DNA from: an uncultured Mycoplasmatota bacterium
GTDB taxonomy: Bacteria > Bacillota_I > Bacilli_A > RF39 > UBA660
Length of the DNA stretch: 35,692 nt
Assembly: GCA_948432605.1 (NCBI GenBank)
Contig: CAOJCV010000003.1
Location: 1-35,692, forward strand
Direction: 5' to 3'
Shown here: positions 18,011 to 25,482 of the stretch, one piece after another
Position numbering within the stretch: position 1 is the first letter of the stretch
Layout: the number at the start of each line of letters is the position of its first letter
The notes under the pieces: model-generated
Told to the model about the DNA's origin: nothing
What the model saw: only the letters and a program-made list of their open reading frames with translations
Database searches by the model: none
Position numbers and translations under genes: made by a program

Positions 18011-18449
18011 TTTAAAATTATAATTTCTATATTTAAATATCTTGCAAAAATTAACCAAAGAAGATAAGGAATGAATAAATATCCTGATATCTTCTTTTTC
18101 TTTATTAAATAATATGTTAGTACAATGTTTATTCCGATAAGTAAAAGAAGCCAAAAAAGCGAGAAAATTCGCCATTAAAAAAAAAATAGAATTGTCCATG
18201 TATAATTTAAAAATAATTGTACGTAATATAAAATATCTATTTTTGAACATTTTTGATTTTCTTTTTTATAAAAGTAATATGCTATTCCAATTAATAAATA
18301 AATAATTGTCCAAACAATAGGAAATAGATAAGATGATGGGGAAATAGTTGGTTTGTTTATTTGATTATAATCTTAATAATTAATGAAGTTAATCCACCTA
18401 ATAGAAGTGGTAAAAAAATAGTTATTAATGACTTTAATTTTTGAACCAT
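18007..18449 (-). pseudogene. TspO/MBR-family membrane protein, double frameshift
   Basis: On the minus strand AAGGAG precedes ATG 18449. The three frames together spell a TspO/MBR protein: MVQKLKSLI ... LPLLLGGLTSLIIK, then (shifted) DYNQINKPTISPSSYLFPIV, WTIIYLLIGIAYYFY and VQLFLNYTWTILFF, then (shifted again) FWLLLLIGINIVLTYY and ISGYLFIPYLLWLIFARYLN, ending at TAA 18009-18007. This is the full five-helix family with its Trp-rich signature. One frameshift is near 18370 and the second is at a run of ten A on the plus strand (18177-18186). TspO binds porphyrins and sterol-like ligands in membranes. Either the gene is dead or the homopolymer is variable or misassembled. Confidence 0.8.
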
Positions 18450-18525
18450 ATCAATGTTCTCCTTAAAATAATATAGTTTAAATTTCTTTTTTTATGATAA
18501 AATATTTTTAGAAGTGGATGATTTT

Positions 18526-18828
18526 ATGAATGATATTGAAAAAGATTTTCAAAATATTTTAGAGCAAAATGCTTTGGAAAAAGTAAATGATCGTTTTTAT
18601 TTAACGAAATATCAAACTCAGGTTTTAGAAAAAAATAATATTCCTTATAAATCATGTAATTCTATGAGTGAATTATTATTCTTATTATCAGATATAAGTA
18701 ACGAGGATGAATTTTTTGAGTTGGAAATGGTAGCGAAAGAGATAGAAGAGTTTCATTATTATAATGAACATAGAGGTATGTTTCCTAGATCTTGTTGTAG
18801 ATCAATTTTTAAATTTTTGATAGTATGA
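18526..18828 (+). CDS. Small acidic protein of unknown function
   Basis: 100 residues from ATG 18526, with a GAAGTGG site upstream. It is helical and acidic (NDIEKDFQNILEQNALEKV ... SNEDEFFELEMVAKEIEEF), with a C-terminal segment containing RSCCRS. No membrane segment. The residues 40-65 region (LEKNNIPYKSCNSMSELLF) looks like a compact conserved fold, but I cannot name it. It ends in TGA; an in-frame TAA follows eight codons later. The ATP-grasp gene starts 27 bp downstream, so the two are probably cotranscribed. Confidence 0.6.
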   Translation: MNDIEKDFQNILEQNALEKVNDRFYLTKYQTQVLEKNNIPYKSCNSMSELLFLLSDISNEDEFFELEMVAKEIEEFHYYNEHRGMFPRSCCRSIFKFLIV

Positions 18829-18855
18829 AATTATGTTATAGAAAGTTGGTAAAGC

Positions 18856-19878
18856 ATGAATGTAAATAAATGGATTTTAAGAAAAATAAAAGGACTTAAT
18901 CATGAAAGAATGAATGAATTTGTAAGTAAAATTGCAAAAGAAGAATGTAAATCAAAATTGTTTGTTAAATTAGATATCTATTGGAATTTTTTTACTCGTG
19001 GATGTGGGTATACTGATTATTTTCGAGGAAATTATATTAATTTATCCAAAAGCGAGAAAGATACGTTTGTAACAGCTAAGAAATTTTATAAAATACTTGA
19101 TTATTTAAATGATGAACGTTATGAAATTATTTTGCATGATAAACTTTTATTTAATAAATTTTTTCAAGATTATTTAAAAAGAGATTATATTAATTTACGA
19201 GAATGTTCTTTTGAAAAATTTGAAAAGTTTTTAAAAGGAAAAGATGTAGTATTTGCAAAAACGCCAACTGGGGAAGGTGGTCATGGAGTTTCAAAAGTTG
19301 TAGTAAAAGATTTTAAAAATTTGAAGAAGCTATATAATGAACTTTTGGAAAAACAACAGTTTTTGGTTGAAGATGCGATTATTCAAAGTAGGGATTTGAA
19401 TGAAATTAATCCTAATGTTGTCAATTCCTTTCGCATTGTGACTCTTTATAAGGATGGTGAAGTTACTATTTTAAATAATGCTTTGCGAATTAATCAAGAT
19501 GATTCTGATGTAATAGGATGTACGAATGATCTCTATTTTAGTTTAGGAGAAGATGGTAAAATTGATTCTAATGTTATAGATGATTATGGAACTATTTATG
19601 AAAGTCATCCTTTAACGAAAAAAAATTTTAAAGATGTCCAAATTAAAGGTGTGAAGGAAGCCTTTGATAAATCAATTGAGTTAGCGCGCAAAATACCTCA
19701 AGTAAGATATATTGGTTGGGATTTTGCTTTCACAGAAGATGGACCCGTTTTAGTAGAAGGAAATGAATATCCAGGATATGGTTTGTTTCAGTTTTATAAG
19801 TTAAAAAATAAAAGAACAGGTCATTTGGAAGAAATTGCTCAAGTTTTAAAAGACGAAATGTCACAGATAAAATTATAA
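18856..19878 (+). CDS. Sugar-transfer-associated ATP-grasp protein
   Basis: 340 residues. The fold is ATP-grasp of the sugar-transfer-associated type: a helical N-terminus; DVVFAKTPTGEGGHGVSKV forming the first ATP-binding strand and glycine loop; FLVEDAI; VNSFRIVTLYKDGEV; and the metal-binding end YIGWDFAFTEDGPVLVEGN followed by YPGYGLFQ. Members are usually found in polysaccharide or surface-glycan gene sets and are thought to ligate a carboxylate to an amine or sugar derivative; the substrate is unknown. The ribosome binding site is weak (GAAAG). It lies 77 bp upstream of cas9 but has no known link to CRISPR. Confidence 0.75.
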   Translation: MNVNKWILRKIKGLNHERMNEFVSKIAKEECKSKLFVKLDIYWNFFTRGCGYTDYFRGNYINLSKSEKDTFVTAKKFYKILDYLNDERYEIILHDKLLFNKFFQDYLKRDYINLRECSFEKFEKFLKGKDVVFAKTPTGEGGHGVSKVVVKDFKNLKKLYNELLEKQQFLVEDAIIQSRDLNEINPNVVNSFRIVTLYKDGEVTILNNALRINQDDSDVIGCTNDLYFSLGEDGKIDSNVIDDYGTIYESHPLTKKNFKDVQIKGVKEAFDKSIELARKIPQVRYIGWDFAFTEDGPVLVEGNEYPGYGLFQFYKLKNKRTGHLEEIAQVLKDEMSQIKL

Positions 19879-19955
19879 GTTTTCATGATAGAAAGCTTTT
19901 TTGTTTGTATAATTCCCACTTTTATGATATAAAAGGAACTAGAAAGAGGTATTTA

Positions 19956-22900
19956 ATGAATCAAAATTATATTATTGGCTTAGATTTAGGAATTAATAAT
20001 GTAGGCTATGCTGTGGTGGATGAAAACACAAAAACAATTGAAAAGAAAGGGGTTCGTCTTTATAAAGCTTCTGATAAGGCAGAAGATAGACGGGTTGCTC
20101 GCAATACGAGGAGACGAATGAAAAGAAAAACAAATAGAATTCAAGATTCTTTATCATTGTTTAAACATATTGGTTTTCCGAAAGAAAATACAATTGATGA
20201 AAAACTTTTGCAAAAAAGAATAAAAGGTTTAAAAGAAAAATTGGAACCTCAAGATATTGTAAATGTTGTATGTTATTTTATGAGACATCGTGGTTATATT
20301 CCATTTGGAGATGAGGAAAGAGAATTAATTCAATTAAATGGAATGTTTCCATGTGAATATTATAATAAATTGCATCAAGATCTAGGAAAACATAGAGCTT
20401 TAGAACAAGTCGTAAATCATATTGATTTGATTCATGAATTAAAAAATATTTTGTTAACACAGACTATGTATTATCCAGAAATTGGGGATATTATTGGTGA
20501 TTATGAAAAGCAAAATGGTTTGTTATGGATTTTTAGTCGTAAAAGAAAGTTCTGGGAAGGCCCTGGAAGTGAAAAGTCCTTTTCTCCGTTTGGCAGATTT
20601 GTTAACCAAGATGATGTGTTAGAATATCAGCAAATGAAATTAGAGGGAAAAGAAAAATTTCTCTTTGAAGATCTAATTGGACATTGTAAAATCTATCGTG
20701 AAGAAAAATGTGCTCCAAAAGCAAACTTTTTTGCAGAAAAATTTAATTTATTAAATGATTTTATTAATATTCGTATAACTAATATAGAAAATATTAAAAA
20801 AGTAGAGTATATTTCTATAACTAAAGATAAAACTTATAAGTTGACGACTGAAGCGTTGGAAGAATTGGTGAATTATTGTATAAACTATAATGAAAAAACT
20901 TTAACTTATGCTAAAGTTTTGAAAGAAGTTCTTGGTCTTACGAAAAATGATATTACAGGATATCGAGTAAAAAAAGATGGTTCTATAGAATTTAATTTGA
21001 TGAAAACTTATCAGTATGTGGTAAGAGAATTCAAGAAAAATGATTTAGATTCAACATGGCTATTAGAAAATTCTTGGGAAAATTATAATAAGTTAATGAA
21101 TATTCTTGCAGTAGCTCCAGGTATTGTAGAAATTACTCATATGCTTGCTGGAAGTATTCGTGTTTGTTCTGAAAAAGAACAAAGTGTTATTAAAACTATT
21201 CATGACAAATTAAAAAAGGATGGAATGCTCCAATATCATGCTTTAAGTGAAAAAGCGTTGGTAAAGGCGATTCATGATATGCAAAGTACATGCCTAAATT
21301 TTATGCAAGTTTCAAAAAAATTTGATTATGAAAAAGAATCTAGAGAATATTTTGTAAAAAATTATGGTAGTGGCAAAGGTAGACTTTTAATGAGTTCAAA
21401 ATATGTTGATGAGATTATTGCATCTCCTCAAGTTAAGAAAACTTTAAGACAGGCTATTCGCGTGATTAATGCTATTATTAAAGAAAAAGGAAATTATCCA
21501 AGTGTAATTGCTATTGAATCTACAAAAGATATGAATAGTGATGAAAAAAGAAAAGAAATTGAAAAAGAACAATCTATTAATGAAAAAAATAGGAAAGATG
21601 CTAAAGCTTTATTAGAAGGGGTTACTACACCAGATAAAGTTACCGAAAATATGATTCAAAGAGTAATGTTTTATCAAGAAATAAATGGAGTTTGTCCATA
21701 TTGTGGTAAGCCGATTAATATTAATGATGTACTTAATAATACAGTAGAAGTAGAACATATTTTACCAATTAGTCAAAGTGGTGATGATAGTCAAAATAAT
21801 AAAACGTTATCATGTAGATCTTGTAATGCTAACAAGAAAAATAGAACACCTTTTATGTTTTTAAATGAAAAAGAATTTGATGATTTTACTAAAAGAATTA
21901 ATGCTTTAAAAATATCAGCAAGGAAAAGAAATAATTTTTTAACTCAAGAGGATTTAAATAAATATCAAATAAGATTTTTTAATCGAAATTTAAGAGATAC
22001 TTCTTATGCTACAAAAGAACTTGTAAATCAAGTGCATCTTTTTAATGAATATTTAAAAGCCAATACAAAAGATATAGAGATTTTAACTTTGTCTACTCCT
22101 GGTCAATTAACACATAGTATTAGAGAAAATTTGGAAATAAAAAAAGATAGAGATGATGGGGTTTATCATCATGCTGTGGACGCTTCAATTATTGCGGGAA
22201 TCGCTACAACAACTATTGGTAAAAAGATAGTGGAAGCTCAAAATGATCCACAATACTGGGTAACAAAAAAAGAAGAAGCGAAAGAAATTCCAAAGTTGTT
22301 AGAAGATTTTTATTTTATAGATATGAAAGATGAAATTATGAAAATTCAAAGTGATGAGGATATTTTGATATCTATGCAAGTAAACAAGGATGCAAATCGA
22401 AGTATTTCTAATGCAAATATTTATTCTTATATAAAAAAAGGAGAAGATTTTTATAAGATTGAGCAAATATCTGATATTTATTCTATCGATTTAATTCGTC
22501 AAAAAAAAGATTTACTTGATACTTTATTTGATGAAAATAATTCTAAATCAGTGCTGCTTTGTCAAGAACAAAATCCAAAACTTTTTCAATATTTACAAAA
22601 AATTTATTTTAATTTTGCAAAAGAAAAAGAAAATCCATTTTTAAATTATTGTATGGAACAATTGAGTGAGAAAGAAAATTTTGATTATTTAAAACATGGA
22701 ATTAAGACACCATCTAAAAATGGGAATGGTGTGCTCATAAAAAAATTGAGGTATATGAGTAGTGTTAGTGAACCATTTTTACTAGAAAAGAAAAATATTA
22801 AGAAAAAAGATAATACTCTTATAGGTCTTGATAGTGTAAGTATTTATTGTACACGATTATTTTGGGATAAAGATTTAAAAAAAATAATATTTATTCCAGT

Positions 22901-23210
22901 ATATGTTCCAACTGTTGATTTTAAAACAAAAAGAATTAATGAAAATCATCCTTTATATCAAAATTATTTTCAAAAGATGTTGAATGGAAAAAATGTAGAG
23001 TTTATCGTTGATTTATTTAATGGAGATTATGTGGAAATAGAAAAAAGTGATGGAACGATTTTAAAAGAATATATAAAAGGTTACGATAAATCTAGTAAAG
23101 CTATACAATGTAAATCAGGAAAAAGAATTACTTCTAAAGATCGTTTTACACTATATGATGTGGATGTTTTAGGGAATAAGAAAAAGCGTTTGACATGGCC
23201 AAAAGATTAA
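19956..23210 (+). CDS. cas9: Cas9, compact type II CRISPR nuclease
   Basis: 1084 residues from ATG 19956, six bases after AGAGG; an upstream in-frame extension to 19905 is rejected because it lacks a binding site. RuvC-I: IIGLDLGINNVG with catalytic D10. Arg-rich bridge helix: about 41-63 (KAEDRRVARNTRRRMKRK). RuvC-II: SVIAIEST with E521. HNH domain about 570-640: VEHILPIS with H601, DDSQNNKTL with an Asn near 615, and a zinc knuckle from C580/C583 (CPYCG) and C620/C623 (CRSC). RuvC-III: HHAVDASI with H739 and D742. The PAM-interacting region is the last roughly 250 residues. All nuclease residues are present, so it should cut both strands of DNA matching a spacer when loaded with crRNA and tracrRNA. 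Size is close to the small S. aureus-type Cas9. A TATAAT at 19908-19913 may be its promoter. Confidence 0.97.
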   Translation: MNQNYIIGLDLGINNVGYAVVDENTKTIEKKGVRLYKASDKAEDRRVARNTRRRMKRKTNRIQDSLSLFKHIGFPKENTIDEKLLQKRIKGLKEKLEPQDIVNVVCYFMRHRGYIPFGDEERELIQLNGMFPCEYYNKLHQDLGKHRALEQVVNHIDLIHELKNILLTQTMYYPEIGDIIGDYEKQNGLLWIFSRKRKFWEGPGSEKSFSPFGRFVNQDDVLEYQQMKLEGKEKFLFEDLIGHCKIYREEKCAPKANFFAEKFNLLNDFINIRITNIENIKKVEYISITKDKTYKLTTEALEELVNYCINYNEKTLTYAKVLKEVLGLTKNDITGYRVKKDGSIEFNLMKTYQYVVREFKKNDLDSTWLLENSWENYNKLMNILAVAPGIVEITHMLAGSIRVCSEKEQSVIKTIHDKLKKDGMLQYHALSEKALVKAIHDMQSTCLNFMQVSKKFDYEKESREYFVKNYGSGKGRLLMSSKYVDEIIASPQVKKTLRQAIRVINAIIKEKGNYPSVIAIESTKDMNSDEKRKEIEKEQSINEKNRKDAKALLEGVTTPDKVTENMIQRVMFYQEINGVCPYCGKPININDVLNNTVEVEHILPISQSGDDSQNNKTLSCRSCNANKKNRTPFMFLNEKEFDDFTKRINALKISARKRNNFLTQEDLNKYQIRFFNRNLRDTSYATKELVNQVHLFNEYLKANTKDIEILTLSTPGQLTHSIRENLEIKKDRDDGVYHHAVDASIIAGIATTTIGKKIVEAQNDPQYWVTKKEEAKEIPKLLEDFYFIDMKDEIMKIQSDEDILISMQVNKDANRSISNANIYSYIKKGEDFYKIEQISDIYSIDLIRQKKDLLDTLFDENNSKSVLLCQEQNPKLFQYLQKIYFNFAKEKENPFLNYCMEQLSEKENFDYLKHGIKTPSKNGNGVLIKKLRYMSSVSEPFLLEKKNIKKKDNTLIGLDSVSIYCTRLFWDKDLKKIIFIPVYVPTVDFKTKRINENHPLYQNYFQKMLNGKNVEFIVDLFNGDYVEIEKSDGTILKEYIKGYDKSSKAIQCKSGKRITSKDRFTLYDVDVLGNKKKRLTWPKD

Positions 23211-23218
23211 GTTATAAT
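23190..23218 (+). promoter_or_regulatory. Consensus promoter of the tracrRNA
   Basis: TTGACA (23190-23195), a 17-bp spacer and TATAAT (23213-23218): a perfect sigma-A consensus. The -35 lies in the last codons of cas9 and the -10 just after its stop. The predicted start is the G at about 23225. Confidence 0.9.
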
Positions 23219-23224
23219 GTAATT

Positions 23225-23331
23225 GGATCTTGAAAAGAAAAGTTTTCAATTTCTAAAATTACACAGGGTTTCCTATTATAACTATTTATTAGGCAACCAA
23301 AGGAATGCTTATATAAGTATTCCTTTTTTTT
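23225..23331 (+). ncRNA. tracrRNA
   Basis: About 107 nt on the plus strand between cas9 and cas1. Positions 23242-23267 are the anti-repeat: they match the reverse complement of the CRISPR repeat over 26 bases, except CC to TT at two positions, which become G-U pairs in RNA. After a short bulge (GTT), TCCTA (about 271-275) pairs with TAGGA of the repeat 5' end, giving the lower stem. A weak nexus-like element (GG-CAA-CC near 23292) precedes the terminator hairpin. The RNA should pair with pre-crRNA for RNase III processing and Cas9 loading. Orientation agrees with rightward transcription of the array. Confidence 0.9.
23300..23331 (+). terminator. Terminator of tracrRNA, directly before cas1
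   Basis: Eleven-base stem (AGGAATGCTT paired with AAGTATTCCT, one G-U pair) around loop ATAT, followed by eight T. It ends only nine bases before the cas1 ATG, so transcription of cas1-cas2-csn2 from upstream must read through it. Confidence 0.88.
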
Positions 23332-23339
23332 ATAAAAAA

Positions 23340-24233
23340 ATGGCTTTTCGAACAATTTATATAGAAAAAGCTTTAAGAGTTCGATTAGATTTAAACAACA
23401 TTGTTGTGAATTATGAGGATGATAATTATACGATAAATTTAGATGAAATAAATACTATTATTTTTGATGATCCAAGGTGTAGAGTTTCCTTAAGGCTTCT
23501 TGCAACTTTATGTGAGTTGGGGATTAATGTAATCTTTAATGATTCTTCTCATATGCCTATTGGGTCTTTACAAACTTTATATAATCATGCAAGAGCTCCT
23601 AAGAAAATAAAAAATCAAATTATTTGGGATAAAAATTCACAGATTTATTTGTGGACTGAATTAGTAAAACATAAAATTAAAAATCAAATACTTACTTTGA
23701 AAAAAGTAGAAAAAACAGAGAAATTGGAATTATTAAATACAATGATTGATGAGATGATTTTGGGGGATTTAACAAATAAAGAAGGGATTGCAAGTAGGGT
23801 TTATTTTAAAGAATTGTTTGGTAGTACATTTAAAAGATTTGATGAGAATATTATAAATTATGCTTTGAATTATATTTATCAAATTATTCGGTCAAAAATT
23901 GCTCAAGAAATTGTTTCTTGTGGTTATATTCCAGCATTAGGAATATGCCATAAAAGTGAATTTAATTTATATAATCTTGCTGATGATTTTATAGAACCTT
24001 TTCGTCCTATTTGTGATTATTTTGTATATGAAATTTTGACAAATACAATAGAAGATTATTTAACGTCTTTTGTTAAAAGAGATATTGTAAATATATTAAA
24101 TCAATTAGTTTTATTTAAAAATGCTACATATAAAATACATATAGTCATTCAATTTTATGTTCAGTCCTTATTTAAGTATCTAGAAACAGGGGATATATCT
24201 TTTATTCAATATCCTACATTATGCAATATATAA
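23340..24233 (+). CDS. cas1: Cas1 integrase of the type II system
   Basis: 297 residues from ATG 23340. The N-terminus MAFRTIYIEKALRV matches type II Cas1 proteins (MxxRTVVI...). An in-frame TTG at 23223 would add 39 residues, but that stretch is the tracrRNA gene and is not protein-like. Active-site positions by family alignment: E148 (NKEGIASRVYF), H204 (GICHKSEFN) and E219 (DDFIEPFRP). Cas1 with Cas2 inserts new spacers at the leader end of the array. No ribosome binding site is visible; the region before ATG is the terminator T-run plus seven A, so initiation may be weak. The 3' end overlaps cas2 by 13 bases. Confidence 0.95.
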   Translation: MAFRTIYIEKALRVRLDLNNIVVNYEDDNYTINLDEINTIIFDDPRCRVSLRLLATLCELGINVIFNDSSHMPIGSLQTLYNHARAPKKIKNQIIWDKNSQIYLWTELVKHKIKNQILTLKKVEKTEKLELLNTMIDEMILGDLTNKEGIASRVYFKELFGSTFKRFDENIINYALNYIYQIIRSKIAQEIVSCGYIPALGICHKSEFNLYNLADDFIEPFRPICDYFVYEILTNTIEDYLTSFVKRDIVNILNQLVLFKNATYKIHIVIQFYVQSLFKYLETGDISFIQYPTLCNI

Positions 24234-24586
24234 ATTTATATAAACAAATGAGATTATTATTAATATATGATTTACCAATGGTAGATGAAATGGATCGAAA
24301 AATATATTCTAAATTTCATAGAGATATTACAAGATTAGGATTTTATATGCTTCAGTATTCTGTTTATTCTAAAGTTGTTCAAAACGATACTTCGATGAAA
24401 CAATATTTATTTAAAGTAGAAAGGATTACTCCTAAAAAAGGAAATATAGTTTTAATAAAAATTACAGAGAAACAATATCAGGATATGATTTATTTAAGAG
24501 GTGAAAAAAATAAGTTTGATGTTTTAGTTGGTGGAAAAGAATTTGTTGTTTTTGGAGGTGATGAAGATGATGAATTTGTTAATTGA
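24221..24586 (+). CDS. cas2: Cas2 of the type II system
   Basis: 121 residues from ATG 24221, overlapping cas1 by 13 bases, which implies coupled translation (a later start at ATG 24248 is possible). It has the ferredoxin-like Cas2 fold: LLLIYDLPMVD with the conserved Asp after the first strand, FHRDITRLGFYMLQYSVYSK, and PKKGNIVLIKITEKQYQDM, closely resembling type II-A Cas2. It forms the structural centre of the Cas1-Cas2 complex that holds the prespacer. The C-terminus (GGDEDDEFVN) is slightly longer than usual and overlaps the next gene start. Confidence 0.93.
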   Translation: MQYINLYKQMRLLLIYDLPMVDEMDRKIYSKFHRDITRLGFYMLQYSVYSKVVQNDTSMKQYLFKVERITPKKGNIVLIKITEKQYQDMIYLRGEKNKFDVLVGGKEFVVFGGDEDDEFVN

Positions 24587-25457
24587 TAATAAAAAAGAAG
24601 AGTTATTCTTATCTATAAAAAAAGATAATGCTATATTTTTGTTAAACAAAAAAAGTTTATTTGATTTTTATTATTTATTTTATGAAGTTTTAAAAAATAA
24701 AACAAAAGAAGTTCAAATTAAAATAGGTGAAAAGTTTCTTGATTCTAAAAATACTATATTGTTATCTTTGTGTGATTATACTGAAATATTAGAAAGTTTA
24801 TCCTTCAAGAAGGGGAGCTTATTTTATGAATATTTAGTTAGTATAATTAATATGTCAAATTATTTAGACAATGATATTTTATTTTCTGATTTGTCTAATG
24901 TTATTAAAAATCTATTAGAAGAATCTGAAGTTAAATTTCAATATGATATTAATGAGGATTTGGAAAAAATGATATTTAGTTTTGCTGAGTTTTCCTTAAA
25001 ATATAATTACCGTGAGTTATCAAATACTTTGAATGTCATGTTAAAAAGCTTTATGGAAAAAAATGTGAGTAAATTGTTTATTGTATTCTATAATTCAAGT
25101 TTATTAGAATTAAATTTTAAAAATGTAGATAATTGCTATACATTTGATGTATCTGAAGAAAAATCTTTAGAACAATATAATTTGATTTGTGAAAACAACA
25201 TAAAAGAATTAAATTTAGAAAATATAATTCAACGATTAGAAACGGTGTGGCCTGTAGAGTTTGATAAAAAAATAGTAATGCATGATGTGTCAAAGTATTT
25301 TATGATGAAAAAGGTTCATTTGGCTTATGATATTTATTCAGAAAATGAGCTTCTAGTTTGTAAAATATTGGATAAAATGAGAGAAGAAGAAAGTCAAATA
25401 ATTAGTCATAATGTAATAATTCGAGACAATGTTAAATCTTTTTTAGAACACTTTTAA
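24567..25457 (+). CDS. csn2: Divergent Csn2-like adaptation protein with C-terminal extension
   Basis: 296 residues from ATG 24567 (GGAGG at 24554-24558, eight bases upstream; ATG 24561 and 24570 are alternatives). It overlaps cas2 by 20 bases and lies directly before the array, the usual place of csn2 in type II-A. The pattern of the first ~195 residues fits Csn2 loosely: an early helix (FDFYYLFYEVLKN), a long helical middle (about 85-165) and a hydrophobic strand KLFIVFYNS (169-177) like the LLIFINL strand of Csn2. Canonical Csn2 has about 220 residues; here about 100 more follow (LENIIQRLETVWPVEF ... ENELLVCKILDKM). Csn2 rings bind DNA ends and help spacer capture. The call rests mostly on position, so an unrelated adaptation protein is possible. 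Confidence 0.65.
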   Translation: MMNLLIDNKKEELFLSIKKDNAIFLLNKKSLFDFYYLFYEVLKNKTKEVQIKIGEKFLDSKNTILLSLCDYTEILESLSFKKGSLFYEYLVSIINMSNYLDNDILFSDLSNVIKNLLEESEVKFQYDINEDLEKMIFSFAEFSLKYNYRELSNTLNVMLKSFMEKNVSKLFIVFYNSSLLELNFKNVDNCYTFDVSEEKSLEQYNLICENNIKELNLENIIQRLETVWPVEFDKKIVMHDVSKYFMMKKVHLAYDIYSENELLVCKILDKMREEESQIISHNVIIRDNVKSFLEHF

Positions 25458-25465
25458 AAAAAGTA

Positions 25466-25474
25466 TGATATAAT
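25466..25474 (+). promoter_or_regulatory. Extended -10 promoter of the CRISPR array
   Basis: TGA-TATAAT (25466-25474) is an extended -10 element with no clear -35. It predicts a start at about 25481, just before the first repeat at 25483. The leader between the csn2 stop and the repeat is only 25 bp, so leader signals must overlap the csn2 end. Confidence 0.6.
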
Positions 25475-25482
25475 TTCTATAG

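Noticed and set aside
17984-18250. An 88-residue minus-strand protein
   Set aside because: This frame is the wrong one for most of its length; the region is the tspO pseudogene read across frameshifts.
18856-19878. The ATP-grasp gene as a CRISPR accessory gene
   Set aside because: It matches a sugar-transfer ATP-grasp family with no known CRISPR link and is separated from cas9 by 77 bp with a likely promoter.
19956-23210. A transposon-associated IscB rather than Cas9
   Set aside because: The protein has the Cas9 bridge helix, a large recognition lobe between RuvC-I and RuvC-II, and sits with cas1, cas2, a tracrRNA and an array.
23223-23339. An N-terminal extension of Cas1 from TTG 23223
   Set aside because: The stretch is the tracrRNA with its anti-repeat and terminator, it has no ribosome binding site, and MAFRTIYIE at 23340 matches the normal Cas1 start.
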